Origin: JBFMDU01 sp034431935
GTDB taxonomy: Bacteria; Chloroflexota; Dehalococcoidia; GIF9; JBFMDU01
Length of the DNA stretch: 6,645 nt
Direction of reading: 5' to 3'
Assembly (NCBI GenBank): GCA_034431935.1
Contig: DAOUCU010000117.1
Coordinates: 1-6,645, forward strand
Shown: piece by piece, positions 1 to 5,353 of the stretch
How the letters are laid out: every line of letters begins with the position of its first letter
How positions within the stretch are numbered: position 1 is the stretch's first letter
Translations under genes and position numbers: made by a program
The notes under the pieces: model-generated
The model's database searches: none
The model's input: the letters and a program-made list of their open reading frames with translations, nothing else
Told to the model about the DNA's origin: nothing

Positions 1-1139
1 AACAGGTCCCCTACTATCCCGTAGGTGGCGACCTCGAAGATGGGGGCATTGGGGTCTTCGTTGATGGCGATGATGATTTCCGAGGTCTGCATGCCGGCGA
101 GGTGCTGGACGGCGCCGGAAATGCCGATGGCGAAATATACTTTCGGACAGACGGTCCTGCCGGTCTGGCCGACCTGGTGGGAGTAGGGTATCCAGCCGTC
201 GTCGACCGGCGGGCGGGATGAGCCGACGGCGGCGCCGAGGGCATCAGCCAGTTCGCGGACTATCTGGAAGTTCTCCGGCTTGCCCAGGCCGCGGCCGCCG
301 GAGACAATAACCGGGCACTCATCCAGCCGGACCTTTTCGGTCACATCCTCGATGAAGCCGACCAGCTTCGTCCGCGAGGTCACCGCTTCCTTCCTGAGGT
401 CAACCCTGATGGTCTCACCCTTCCGTGTGCCGTCAGGGTTGCCCTTCTTGAAGACATGCGGCCGGACGGTGGCCATCTGGGGCCGCCGTGACTCGCAGGT
501 AATGGTGGCCATGATGTTCCCGCCGAAGGTGGGACGGGTCTGGAGAAGCAGACGAGAGTGAGGTTCGATTTCCAGACCGGTGCAGTCGGCGGTCAGGCCG
601 GTGCCAAGCATGGCGGCGACCTTCGGGATGAAGGAACGTCCGAACGGGGTGGCTCCGGCAAGGAGTATCTCCGGCTTATACTCCCGGACCAGTCCAGCCA
701 GCGTCGCCGCATAAGGTTCGTCCTGGCACTGTGCCAGCGCCGGGTCATCGGCCAGATAAATACGGTCGGCCCCGTGTGCGGCCAGCGAAGCTATATCCTC
801 GACATTATGCCCCAGACAAACGGCGGCCAGTTCGACCCCGAGTGCTTTGGCCAGCTCCTGCCCTTTGGCCAATAGCTCGAAGGTGGAACTCTTGAGCTTG
901 CCCCTGTCCTGCTCGGCAAAGACCCAGACGCCTTCGTAACCCGTGGGAGCGGGGGTTTTGGGTGTGCTCTCGATGGTTATGGCGTTGACCGGGCAGGACT
1001 TCTCGCAGGCGCCGCACAGAGTGCATTTGTCGTTGAATGCGGCGACGTCGTTCACGACCTCAACTGCACCGAAGGGGCAGGCAGTTACGCAGGCGCCGCA
1101 GGCGGTGCAAAGTGCGGGGTCAGCCTTGATACCTTCCAT
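1..1139 (-). CDS. etfA: Electron transfer flavoprotein alpha subunit with N-terminal 2x[4Fe-4S] ferredoxin domain (C-terminus cut by window edge)
   Basis: EtfA pairs with EtfB in a soluble flavoprotein that passes electrons to or from acyl-CoA dehydrogenases. The 379 visible residues begin with a bacterial ferredoxin domain: C11, C14, C17, C21 and C39, C42, C45, C49 form two complete CxxCxxCxxxCP sets. A linker near residues 58-68 leads into the usual Etf alpha N-domain. The FAD-binding C-domain follows, with VSGGRGLGKPENF (279-291), AVGSSRPPVDDGW (304-316), GQTGRTVCPKVYFAIGISGA (324-343) and INEDPNAPIF. Roughly 20 residues are probably missing beyond the left edge. The two CGAC motifs share a 13-base identical DNA repeat (1004-1016 and 1088-1100). 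The gene lies 5 bases after etfB. I chose the ATG at 1139. An in-frame GTG at 1148, which would overlap the etfB stop as GTGA, is a real alternative. Ferredoxin-fused EtfA is known from clostridial and acetogen caffeyl-CoA reductase and lactate dehydrogenase complexes. Family assignment is very secure; bifurcation is inferred. Confidence 0.95.
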   Translation of the reverse strand, partial: MEGIKADPALCTACGACVTACPFGAVEVVNDVAAFNDKCTLCGACEKSCPVNAITIESTPKTPAPTGYEGVWVFAEQDRGKLKSSTFELLAKGQELAKALGVELAAVCLGHNVEDIASLAAHGADRIYLADDPALAQCQDEPYAATLAGLVREYKPEILLAGATPFGRSFIPKVAAMLGTGLTADCTGLEIEPHSRLLLQTRPTFGGNIMATITCESRRPQMATVRPHVFKKGNPDGTRKGETIRVDLRKEAVTSRTKLVGFIEDVTEKVRLDECPVIVSGGRGLGKPENFQIVRELADALGAAVGSSRPPVDDGWIPYSHQVGQTGRTVCPKVYFAIGISGAVQHLAGMQTSEIIIAINEDPNAPIFEVATYGIVGDL

Positions 1140-1144
1140 TGCCT

Positions 1145-1930
1145 TCACACTACTTTGGCTTCTCTCAGCTTCACGAGCAGCTTCTCAACCTGCTCTTCAG
1201 GCGTTCCGGTAATCATTTCGCTCTTGGGGGTACGCTGCGGGAAGAAAATTTTCACCACGCGGGTGGCCGAACCGGTTACCCCCACCCTGTCCGTGGGGAT
1301 TTGCAGGTCGGAATTACTCCATACGGTCGGCTTGAGGCTTCTGGCCTTCATCATATTGCGTAAGGAAGGTAATCGTGGCGTGTTGATTTCCTTGGTCACC
1401 GAAATTACTGCCGGCAGGGGACACTCAACAACCTCATGGCCGAACTCGACCATCCTTTGGACCCGGATATGGCCGGGCCTTATTTCCTCGACCTTGCTCA
1501 CATAGGAGACAAACGGCAGGCCGAGCCTCTCAGCCAGCTCTGGGGCTACCTGGCCGGTGTCGCCGTCGATGCTCTGGCGGCCGCAGATGACCAGGTCGAA
1601 ATCTTTGAATTTGGCTACCGCGGCGGCCAGGACCTGCGCCGTGGCCCAGGTGTCCGACCCGGCAAAGGCGCGGTCGCTGACAAGAATCGCATCGTCAGCG
1701 CCGACGGCGACGGCATCACGCAGTGCCTGCTCCGCCTGGGGCGGGCCCATGGTGATAACAGTGCAACTTCCGCCGGTGCGCTCTTTGAGCCGGACGCCTT
1801 CCTCGATAGCGTAGGTATCGAAGGGGTTGATGATACTTTCGACGCCCTCGCGGACGAGGGTATTGGTCTTGGGGTCGATTTTGACCTGGGTGGTGCCGGG
1901 TACCTGCTTGATGCAGACGAGGAAGTTCAT
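1145..1930 (-). CDS. etfB: Electron transfer flavoprotein beta subunit, possibly of the electron-bifurcating type
   Basis: This 261-residue protein has normal EtfB length. It opens with MNFLVCIKQVPGTTQVKIDP and shows the standard landmarks: INPFDTYAIEEGVRLKE (about 35-51), TVITMGPPQA, AVGADDAILVSDRAFAGSD and CGRQSIDGDTGQV (AMP/FAD-domain loops), plus the recognition-loop region with LPSLRNMMKARS. In bifurcating Etfs this subunit holds the FAD that takes the hydride from NADH; in ordinary Etfs it binds AMP. The phrases ITMGPPQA and DRAF(A/G)G resemble, from memory, the EtfB of Acidaminococcus and clostridia, which bifurcate. That is a resemblance, not proof. The reading frame extends upstream to 2002, but those 24 extra residues overlap the acyl-CoA dehydrogenase and look unlike EtfB, so I placed the start at the ATG at 1930. 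It lies 4 bases after the upstream stop. No good ribosome site precedes it, which suggests translational coupling. Confidence 0.95.
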   Translation of the reverse strand: MNFLVCIKQVPGTTQVKIDPKTNTLVREGVESIINPFDTYAIEEGVRLKERTGGSCTVITMGPPQAEQALRDAVAVGADDAILVSDRAFAGSDTWATAQVLAAAVAKFKDFDLVICGRQSIDGDTGQVAPELAERLGLPFVSYVSKVEEIRPGHIRVQRMVEFGHEVVECPLPAVISVTKEINTPRLPSLRNMMKARSLKPTVWSNSDLQIPTDRVGVTGSATRVVKIFFPQRTPKSEMITGTPEEQVEKLLVKLREAKVV

Positions 1931-1934
1931 AGAG

Positions 1935-3092
1935 CTACGGGCGGCGGCCCTTGCGCTTAAGAAGGTCAAGGGCGATGGCGTTGCGGAGGACCTGGTTGGC
2001 ACCCTCGTATATCTGGGTTATCTTGGCGTCGCGCATCATCTTCTCCACCGGATAATCGCGCATGTAGCCGGCGCCGCCGAATACCTGAGCGGCATCGGTG
2101 GTAACGCGCATCGCCACATCCGAGGCGAAGACCTTGGCCATCGCCGAATCCTCGGTGAAGTCTTTGGAACCCGCATCAATACTGCGGCAGGCCGCGTAGA
2201 GCAATGCCCGCGCCGCCTCGACGTCGGTAGCCATGTTGGCCAGGATATGCTGCACCGCCTGGATGGCCGAAATGGGGTGTCCGAACTGGTGGCGCTGGCT
2301 TGAGTAATCGACGGCGGCCTCGAGCGCCCCCTGGGCGATGCCCAGCGCCTGAGCGGCCACGCCCGGTCGGGAACGGTCCAGCGTCTTCATGGTGATAATG
2401 AAGCCGAAGCCCTCTTTGCCGAGCAGGTTTTCGGCAGGGACGCGGCAGTTCTTGAAGACGAGCTCGCGCGTGGCCGAGGCGCGGATGCCCATCTTTTTTT
2501 CTTTCTTGCCGAAGGTGAAGCCCTCCGCGCCTTTTTCCACGATAAAGGCGCTGGCGCCACGAATCCCCTTGGCACGATCGGTGATGGCGATGACGGTGTA
2601 GATTTCCGCCTCGCCGCCGTTAGTGATGAACTGTTTGGTGCCGGTTATCGAGTAGCCGCCGGCGTCTTTGACCGCCTGAGTGCGGATGGCGGCGGCATCA
2701 CTGCCAGCTCCGGACTCGGTCAAAGCGAAACCGGTCAGGCGCTTGCCGGCGGCGATAGCCGGCAGGTACTTCTGTTTCTGGGCATCGGTGCCCCACTCGA
2801 TGATGGGTATAGCACCGAGTGCGGTGGCGGCGTAACAGATGGCCACGCCACTGCAAACGCGGCTGAGTTCCTCAACCACCAAACAGAGGTCGAGTGTGCC
2901 CCCGCCCAGTCCCTCGTATTTCTCCGGGATAAAGACGCGGAAGAGGTCAGCTGCGGCCATCTCCCGGATGATATCCCAGGGGAATTCTTCGGTCTCATCG
3001 AGCTCGGCGCGTCGCGGCAGTATCTTTTCCTCGGCGATACGCCTTGCCAGCGAGCGGACCATTTCCTGCTGTTCGGTAAAGAAATACTTCAA
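1935..3092 (-). CDS. Acyl-CoA dehydrogenase (FAD-dependent), substrate unknown
   Basis: The 385-residue protein has the full length of the short/medium-chain acyl-CoA dehydrogenase family. These enzymes oxidise an acyl-CoA to the 2-enoyl-CoA, or run in reverse as an enoyl-CoA reductase, with electrons exchanged through Etf. Visible landmarks are an alpha-helical N-domain, the family signature ALTESGAGSD (123-132), FITNGG (155-160) in the FAD-binding beta-domain, and LDRSRPGVAAQALGIAQGA (238-256). The second signature, QVFGGAGYMRDYPVEKMMRD (336-355), is followed by the catalytic base region QIYEGANQVLR with Glu363. Residue 365 is Ala where EGT is usual. The start is TTG at 3092; the N-terminus MKYFFTEQQEMVRSLARRIA fits the family, no ATG fits better, and a GAGGAA site lies 8 bases upstream. 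Being first in an operon with etfB and etfA makes them its likely electron partners. Chain length or aromatic substrate cannot be decided from sequence alone. Confidence 0.95.
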   Translation of the reverse strand: MKYFFTEQQEMVRSLARRIAEEKILPRRAELDETEEFPWDIIREMAAADLFRVFIPEKYEGLGGGTLDLCLVVEELSRVCSGVAICYAATALGAIPIIEWGTDAQKQKYLPAIAAGKRLTGFALTESGAGSDAAAIRTQAVKDAGGYSITGTKQFITNGGEAEIYTVIAITDRAKGIRGASAFIVEKGAEGFTFGKKEKKMGIRASATRELVFKNCRVPAENLLGKEGFGFIITMKTLDRSRPGVAAQALGIAQGALEAAVDYSSQRHQFGHPISAIQAVQHILANMATDVEAARALLYAACRSIDAGSKDFTEDSAMAKVFASDVAMRVTTDAAQVFGGAGYMRDYPVEKMMRDAKITQIYEGANQVLRNAIALDLLKRKGRRP

Positions 3093-3100
3093 AGGCAGGT

Positions 3101-3106
3101 TTCCTC
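3101..3106 (-). promoter_or_regulatory. Ribosome binding site supporting the TTG start of the acyl-CoA dehydrogenase
   Basis: On the minus strand this reads GAGGAA and sits 8 bases before the TTG codon at 3092. It is the only good Shine-Dalgarno match near the 5' end of the gene. With the family-typical N-terminus it decides for the TTG over the internal ATG at residue 11. Confidence 0.65.
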
Positions 3107-3120
3107 AAAAGGCGGGGTGT

Positions 3121-3149
3121 ATTGTATCGGGATTCGAGGAAGCGTTCAA
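3121..3149 (-). promoter_or_regulatory. Probable sigma-70-type promoter of the acyl-CoA dehydrogenase-etfB-etfA operon
   Basis: Reading the minus strand, a -35 box TTGAAC (3149-3144) is followed after exactly 17 bases by a -10 box TACAAT (3126-3121). These match the consensus at 4 of 6 and 5 of 6 positions. Transcription would begin near 3114, leaving a short leader that still contains the GAGGAA ribosome site. It lies in the 74-base gap between the ABC permease stop and the dehydrogenase start, which suggests the redox genes have their own promoter. Confidence 0.55.
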
Positions 3150-3166
3150 CTTCGGCCTGTTCCAGG

Positions 3167-3922
3167 TCATATCCTCCGCGGCATTGTTTTATAGTGCATT
3201 TTCATGGCCACCACCAGAAACAGGACAGTAAATGCGGCGAGAGCAGTGAAGTCGAGCGCCAGCGGGAGATATCCCTGCCCCTGAAGACAGTTGCGGGAAA
3301 TGTCGGTAAAGTAGGTCAGAGGCGAAATGTAGGCAACAGCCTGTCCCCAGACGGGCAGTTCGTTCAGCGGAATGAAGACGCCGCTGATGAAGACCACCGG
3401 GAACTTGACCACCGCGGCAATCATGTTCACCGTGGCCGGCAGGTTGGTGGGCGGGATGGAAAAAACATTTCCCATGGAGGCAAAGCAAAGAGCGGCCAGG
3501 ATAACGGCAAGGGCGAAGACCGCCGGACCGGAAACCGTCACACCCATAGCGAGGCCGATGATAATTGGAACCAGCGAGATAGCCGTTCCAAAGGCAAATG
3601 AGGCCAAGATATCTCCGGCGATTATGGCCTCAAGCCTTACCGGGCATGACATAAGCCGTTCCAGCGTCCTCGACTGGGCTTCCCAGGGTACTACTATCGG
3701 CGAAATCGAGGTGGCGGTAAAGAAGAGTATCATGCCCAGCAGTCCCGGTATCATGAAGTCAATGGACAGGTGCCGGCCTATGGTGAAGGACAGAAACAGG
3801 AACACCGGGAATAGAATGCCGAAGATGATTACCGGCCCTTTGGAATAGTAGATGCGGATATCCTTGCGGGCTATTGCCAGGGCGCGGCGCATTTGCTGAC
3901 GTACTAAAGCTATCTCAGGCAT
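3167..3922 (-). CDS. ABC-2 type transporter, membrane subunit (DrrB/NodJ-like)
   Basis: The 251-residue protein has the length and hydrophobic pattern of an ABC-2 exporter membrane subunit. A cytoplasmic N-terminal helix (LAIARKDIRIYYSKGP, about 15-30) precedes about six membrane spans near residues 30-49, 56-78, 100-127, 132-152, 163-186 and 224-241. The segment VPWEAQSRTLERLMSCPVR (78-96) is the typical cytoplasmic coupling region of this family. The segment ISGVFIPLNELPVWGQAVAYISPLTYFTD (179-207, shown here only by its ends ISGVFIPLNELP and SPLTYFTD) is the characteristic C-terminal motif. It would form the pore for the adjacent ATPase, probably as an exporter. The ATG at 3922 overlaps the ATPase stop by 8 bases and follows an AGAAGGA ribosome site, so the two are probably made together. 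The substrate is unknown: the family includes drug, polysaccharide, lipid and ion exporters. Confidence 0.9.
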   Translation of the reverse strand: MPEIALVRQQMRRALAIARKDIRIYYSKGPVIIFGILFPVFLFLSFTIGRHLSIDFMIPGLLGMILFFTATSISPIVVPWEAQSRTLERLMSCPVRLEAIIAGDILASFAFGTAISLVPIIIGLAMGVTVSGPAVFALAVILAALCFASMGNVFSIPPTNLPATVNMIAAVVKFPVVFISGVFIPLNELPVWGQAVAYISPLTYFTDISRNCLQGQGYLPLALDFTALAAFTVLFLVVAMKMHYKTMPRRI

Positions 3923-4853
3923 GCTTGGCTTCCTTCTCGGTCAGCGCGACAAAAGCATCCTCGAGGGAAGGCGTCAGGATATTAAGTGATGCAATTTTCA
4001 GCCCTGCCATACAGGAGTGATTCACCAGCTCCACCACCAGCTCTCCGGGGTTTTCAGTGTAGAGACGGTACTTGTCGCCGACCTTCCGCACTTCGCTGAC
4101 GCCAGTCAGTTGTTTAAGAATGTCCGGGCTCGCATTGCCGGTAAAGCTAATCTCAACCGAACGCCGGCCGCTGGTGGTCATTCTGAGCCTCTCCGGTGCG
4201 TCAATGGCGACGATTTTCCCTTTATTGATGACAGCAACACGGCTGCAGAGTTCATTGGCTTCATCCATGTCGTGGGTGGTGAGGAAGAGGGTCTTGCCAC
4301 GGGCGTTGAGACTGCGGAGCAGGTCCTTAATCAAACGGGCACTCTGCACATCCAGGCCGGAGGTTGGCTCATCGAGGAAAATCACCTCCGGATCGCTTAC
4401 CAGCGCCATGGCCAGAATGAGTCTTTGCCGCATCCCTTTGGAATACGTCTTGACCTGGCTGTCCTTTCGCTCCAGAAGACCGAGAGATTCCAGAAGGGTT
4501 CGGCTCCGCTCCTCCGCCTTGTAGACGGGGACGCCGTAAAGTTCTGCCATCAGCATAAGGTTGTCCCGGCCGGAAAGGTCATTGTAAGCGTTGGTCATTT
4601 CCGGCACGACACCGGTAATCTGCCGGGCGTTGAGACTGCCTGCTTTGAAGCCCGAAATCAGTGCTTCACCGCCGTCAGCCCTGATAATGCCGGTAAGTAT
4701 CCGGACGGTAGTCGTTTTACCGGCCCCGTTTGGCCCCAGGAAACCAAAAAATTCGCCTTTATTGACATCAAAGTTTATGCCGTTGACAGCGCAGACCGCG
4801 CCGAAACGCTTGGTGAGATTGGATACCATGATTGCCTTGTCATCCGTCGGCAT
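3915..4853 (-). CDS. ABC transporter ATP-binding subunit (DrrA/CcmA-like, ABC-2 exporter)
   Basis: The 312-residue protein powers the membrane subunit encoded just after it. Visible motifs are Walker A GPNGAGKTT (40-48), signature YSKGMRQRL (137-145), Walker B VIFLDEPTSGLD (157-168) with its catalytic Glu162, and the switch histidine in TTHD (His194). The Q-loop position reads VVPEM with Glu85 where Gln is usual. From memory this occurs in some DrrA relatives, so it does not by itself suggest inactivity. Residues from about 225 on form the extra C-terminal domain typical of DrrA-type ATPases, ending in TPSLEDAFVALT. A 16-base exact repeat in the same frame encodes SLNAR twice (73-77 and 181-185). 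The ATG at 4853 lies 14 bases inside the ArsR-family gene and follows GGAAAGGGG at normal spacing, so translation is probably coupled. Family assignment is certain; substrate is unknown. Confidence 0.95.
   Translation of the reverse strand: MPTDDKAIMVSNLTKRFGAVCAVNGINFDVNKGEFFGFLGPNGAGKTTTVRILTGIIRADGGEALISGFKAGSLNARQITGVVPEMTNAYNDLSGRDNLMLMAELYGVPVYKAEERSRTLLESLGLLERKDSQVKTYSKGMRQRLILAMALVSDPEVIFLDEPTSGLDVQSARLIKDLLRSLNARGKTLFLTTHDMDEANELCSRVAVINKGKIVAIDAPERLRMTTSGRRSVEISFTGNASPDILKQLTGVSEVRKVGDKYRLYTENPGELVVELVNHSCMAGLKIASLNILTPSLEDAFVALTEKEAKHA
4300..4639. repeat. 16-base direct repeat inside the ABC ATPase gene (copies at 4300-4315 and 4624-4639)
   Basis: The plus-strand word CGGGCGTTGAGACTGC occurs at 4300-4315 and again at 4624-4639, with 308 bases between copies. 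Both fall in the same codon phase of the minus-strand ATPase gene and encode SLNAR. The flanks are unrelated, so this may be coincidence or a trace of local gene conversion. No function is suggested. Confidence 0.6.
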
Positions 4854-5202
4854 ACTCGGGCCCCTTTCCTTGCTGGCACGGTCCCGGAAATGTCTCTTGG
4901 CCGCCTGCCGACTCCATGCTCAGAGCGGTTGAGGTGAGCCTCCGGCATTCTCCGAGCATGTCCTGATTGATAAAGTAGTGCATGTGGTAGCCCTGCCGTT
5001 CACCTTTCACCAGCCCGATGCCTTTCAGCACCCTCAGGTGTTGAGAAACGGCCGATTGAGTCACCCCTAAAAGGGCCGCTAAAGCGTTGACGCAGAGCGC
5101 ATCCGGGTCGCTCTGCCGGCAGAGCAGCCTGACCAGTTTAAGGCGGGTAGGATCGGCCAGCGCTCCGAAAATCGCCACCTGACGTCCTATGTCTTCTATC
5201 AC
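4840..5202 (-). CDS. ArsR-family winged-helix transcriptional regulator, linked to the ABC exporter
   Basis: The 120-residue protein matches the ArsR/SmtB fold: FGALADPTRLKLVRLL (12-27) is the usual dimer and first-helix region. VNALAALLGVTQSAVSQHLR (38-57) is the helix-turn-helix, and VKGERQGYHMHYFIN (65-79) is the wing. Such proteins usually repress their own operon and let go of DNA on binding a ligand. The classic ELCVC metal site is not conserved: the equivalent stretch reads ALCVNAL with a single Cys37. Other cysteines are C28, C86 and C109, so the inducer may be something other than a soft metal. The start is GTG at 5202, chosen because GGAGG (5214-5210) lies 7 bases upstream. The 3' end overlaps the ATPase by 14 bases, which makes it the first gene of the exporter operon and its probable autoregulator. 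The last 20 or so residues look disordered. Confidence 0.9.
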   Translation of the reverse strand: MIEDIGRQVAIFGALADPTRLKLVRLLCRQSDPDALCVNALAALLGVTQSAVSQHLRVLKGIGLVKGERQGYHMHYFINQDMLGECRRLTSTALSMESAGGQETFPGPCQQGKGPEYADG

Positions 5203-5209
5203 GATTTCC

Positions 5210-5214
5210 CCTCC
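5210..5214 (-). promoter_or_regulatory. Strong ribosome binding site fixing the GTG start of the exporter-linked ArsR gene
   Basis: The minus strand reads GGAGG here, 7 bases before the GTG at 5202. This is a consensus Shine-Dalgarno at ideal spacing, and no ATG alternative exists that would keep the ArsR N-terminal helix. Confidence 0.75.
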
Positions 5215-5245
5215 GCAATGCTATGAGTATCTGCTAATAGGCTTA

Positions 5246-5275
5246 AACATAGTCCGGTTGAAGCCTGTTTGTCAA
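5246..5275 (-). promoter_or_regulatory. Probable promoter of the ArsR-ABC exporter operon
   Basis: On the minus strand a perfect -35 box TTGACA (5275-5270) is followed after 18 bases by TATGTT (5251-5246), a 4 of 6 match to the -10 consensus. Transcription would begin near 5239, about 37 bases before the GTG. CTATG (5221-5225) and CATAG (5248-5252) form inverted arms 22 bases apart between the -10 box and the ribosome site. This could be part of an operator, but it is short and weak. Confidence 0.5.
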
Positions 5276-5294
5276 CAGTCAGGCAGCCCCGCTC

Positions 5295-5323
5295 TTGACA
5301 GCGTCGCCAGAGGCGTTTATTAT
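5295..5323 (+). promoter_or_regulatory. Strong sigma-70-type promoter of the Cys-rich ArsR-permease operon
   Basis: A perfect -35 box TTGACA (5295-5300) is separated by exactly 17 bases from TATTAT (5318-5323), a 5 of 6 match to the -10 consensus. Transcription would begin near 5330, giving a leader of about 24 bases before the ATG at 5354. It is the best promoter match in the window and is overlapped by the dyad at 5322-5341. Confidence 0.7.
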
Positions 5324-5341
5324 ATGCAGTAATTCGCATAT
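5322..5341. promoter_or_regulatory. Probable ArsR-family operator: perfect dyad ATATGC-N8-GCATAT
   Basis: Six-base arms ATATGC (5322-5327) and GCATAT (5336-5341) are exact inverted complements around an 8-base AT-rich centre. The site begins inside the -10 box and runs over the predicted transcription start, ending just before the ribosome site GGAG (5342-5345). A dimeric repressor bound here would block RNA polymerase. AT-rich dyads at this place are typical of ArsR/SmtB self-regulation. The protein that binds, the downstream Cys-rich ArsR or the divergent one, is inferred and not shown. Confidence 0.6.
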
Positions 5342-5353
5342 GGAGATTATTGA

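Noticed and set aside
1938..1950. GC-rich hairpin GGGC-CGCC-GCCC between the dehydrogenase and etfB
   Set aside because: It lies in the last dehydrogenase codons, has no T-run, and the adjacent gene starts within a few bases. It is more likely a codon effect than a signal.
1436..1960. Plus-strand open frame of 174 codons antisense to etfB
   Set aside because: It mirrors a clear etfB gene, has no recognisable domain and no supporting start signal.
1931..2002. Extension of etfB to an upstream start at 2002
   Set aside because: The 24 added residues overlap the dehydrogenase gene in another frame and are not EtfB-like. The conserved N-terminus starts at the ATG at 1930.
3156..3166. CCTG-GAA-CAGG hairpin just after the ABC permease stop as a terminator
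   Set aside because: The stem is only four pairs and no T-run follows on the minus strand, so it is too weak for an intrinsic terminator.
3122..3601. Plus-strand open frame of 159 codons antisense to the ABC permease
   Set aside because: Its product is highly charged and low in complexity, and it overlaps a well-supported membrane protein gene.
4017..4937. Plus-strand open frame of 306 codons antisense to the ABC ATPase
   Set aside because: It lies opposite a gene with every ABC ATPase motif. Its translation resembles no family, and the long open frame is explained by codon bias on the other strand.
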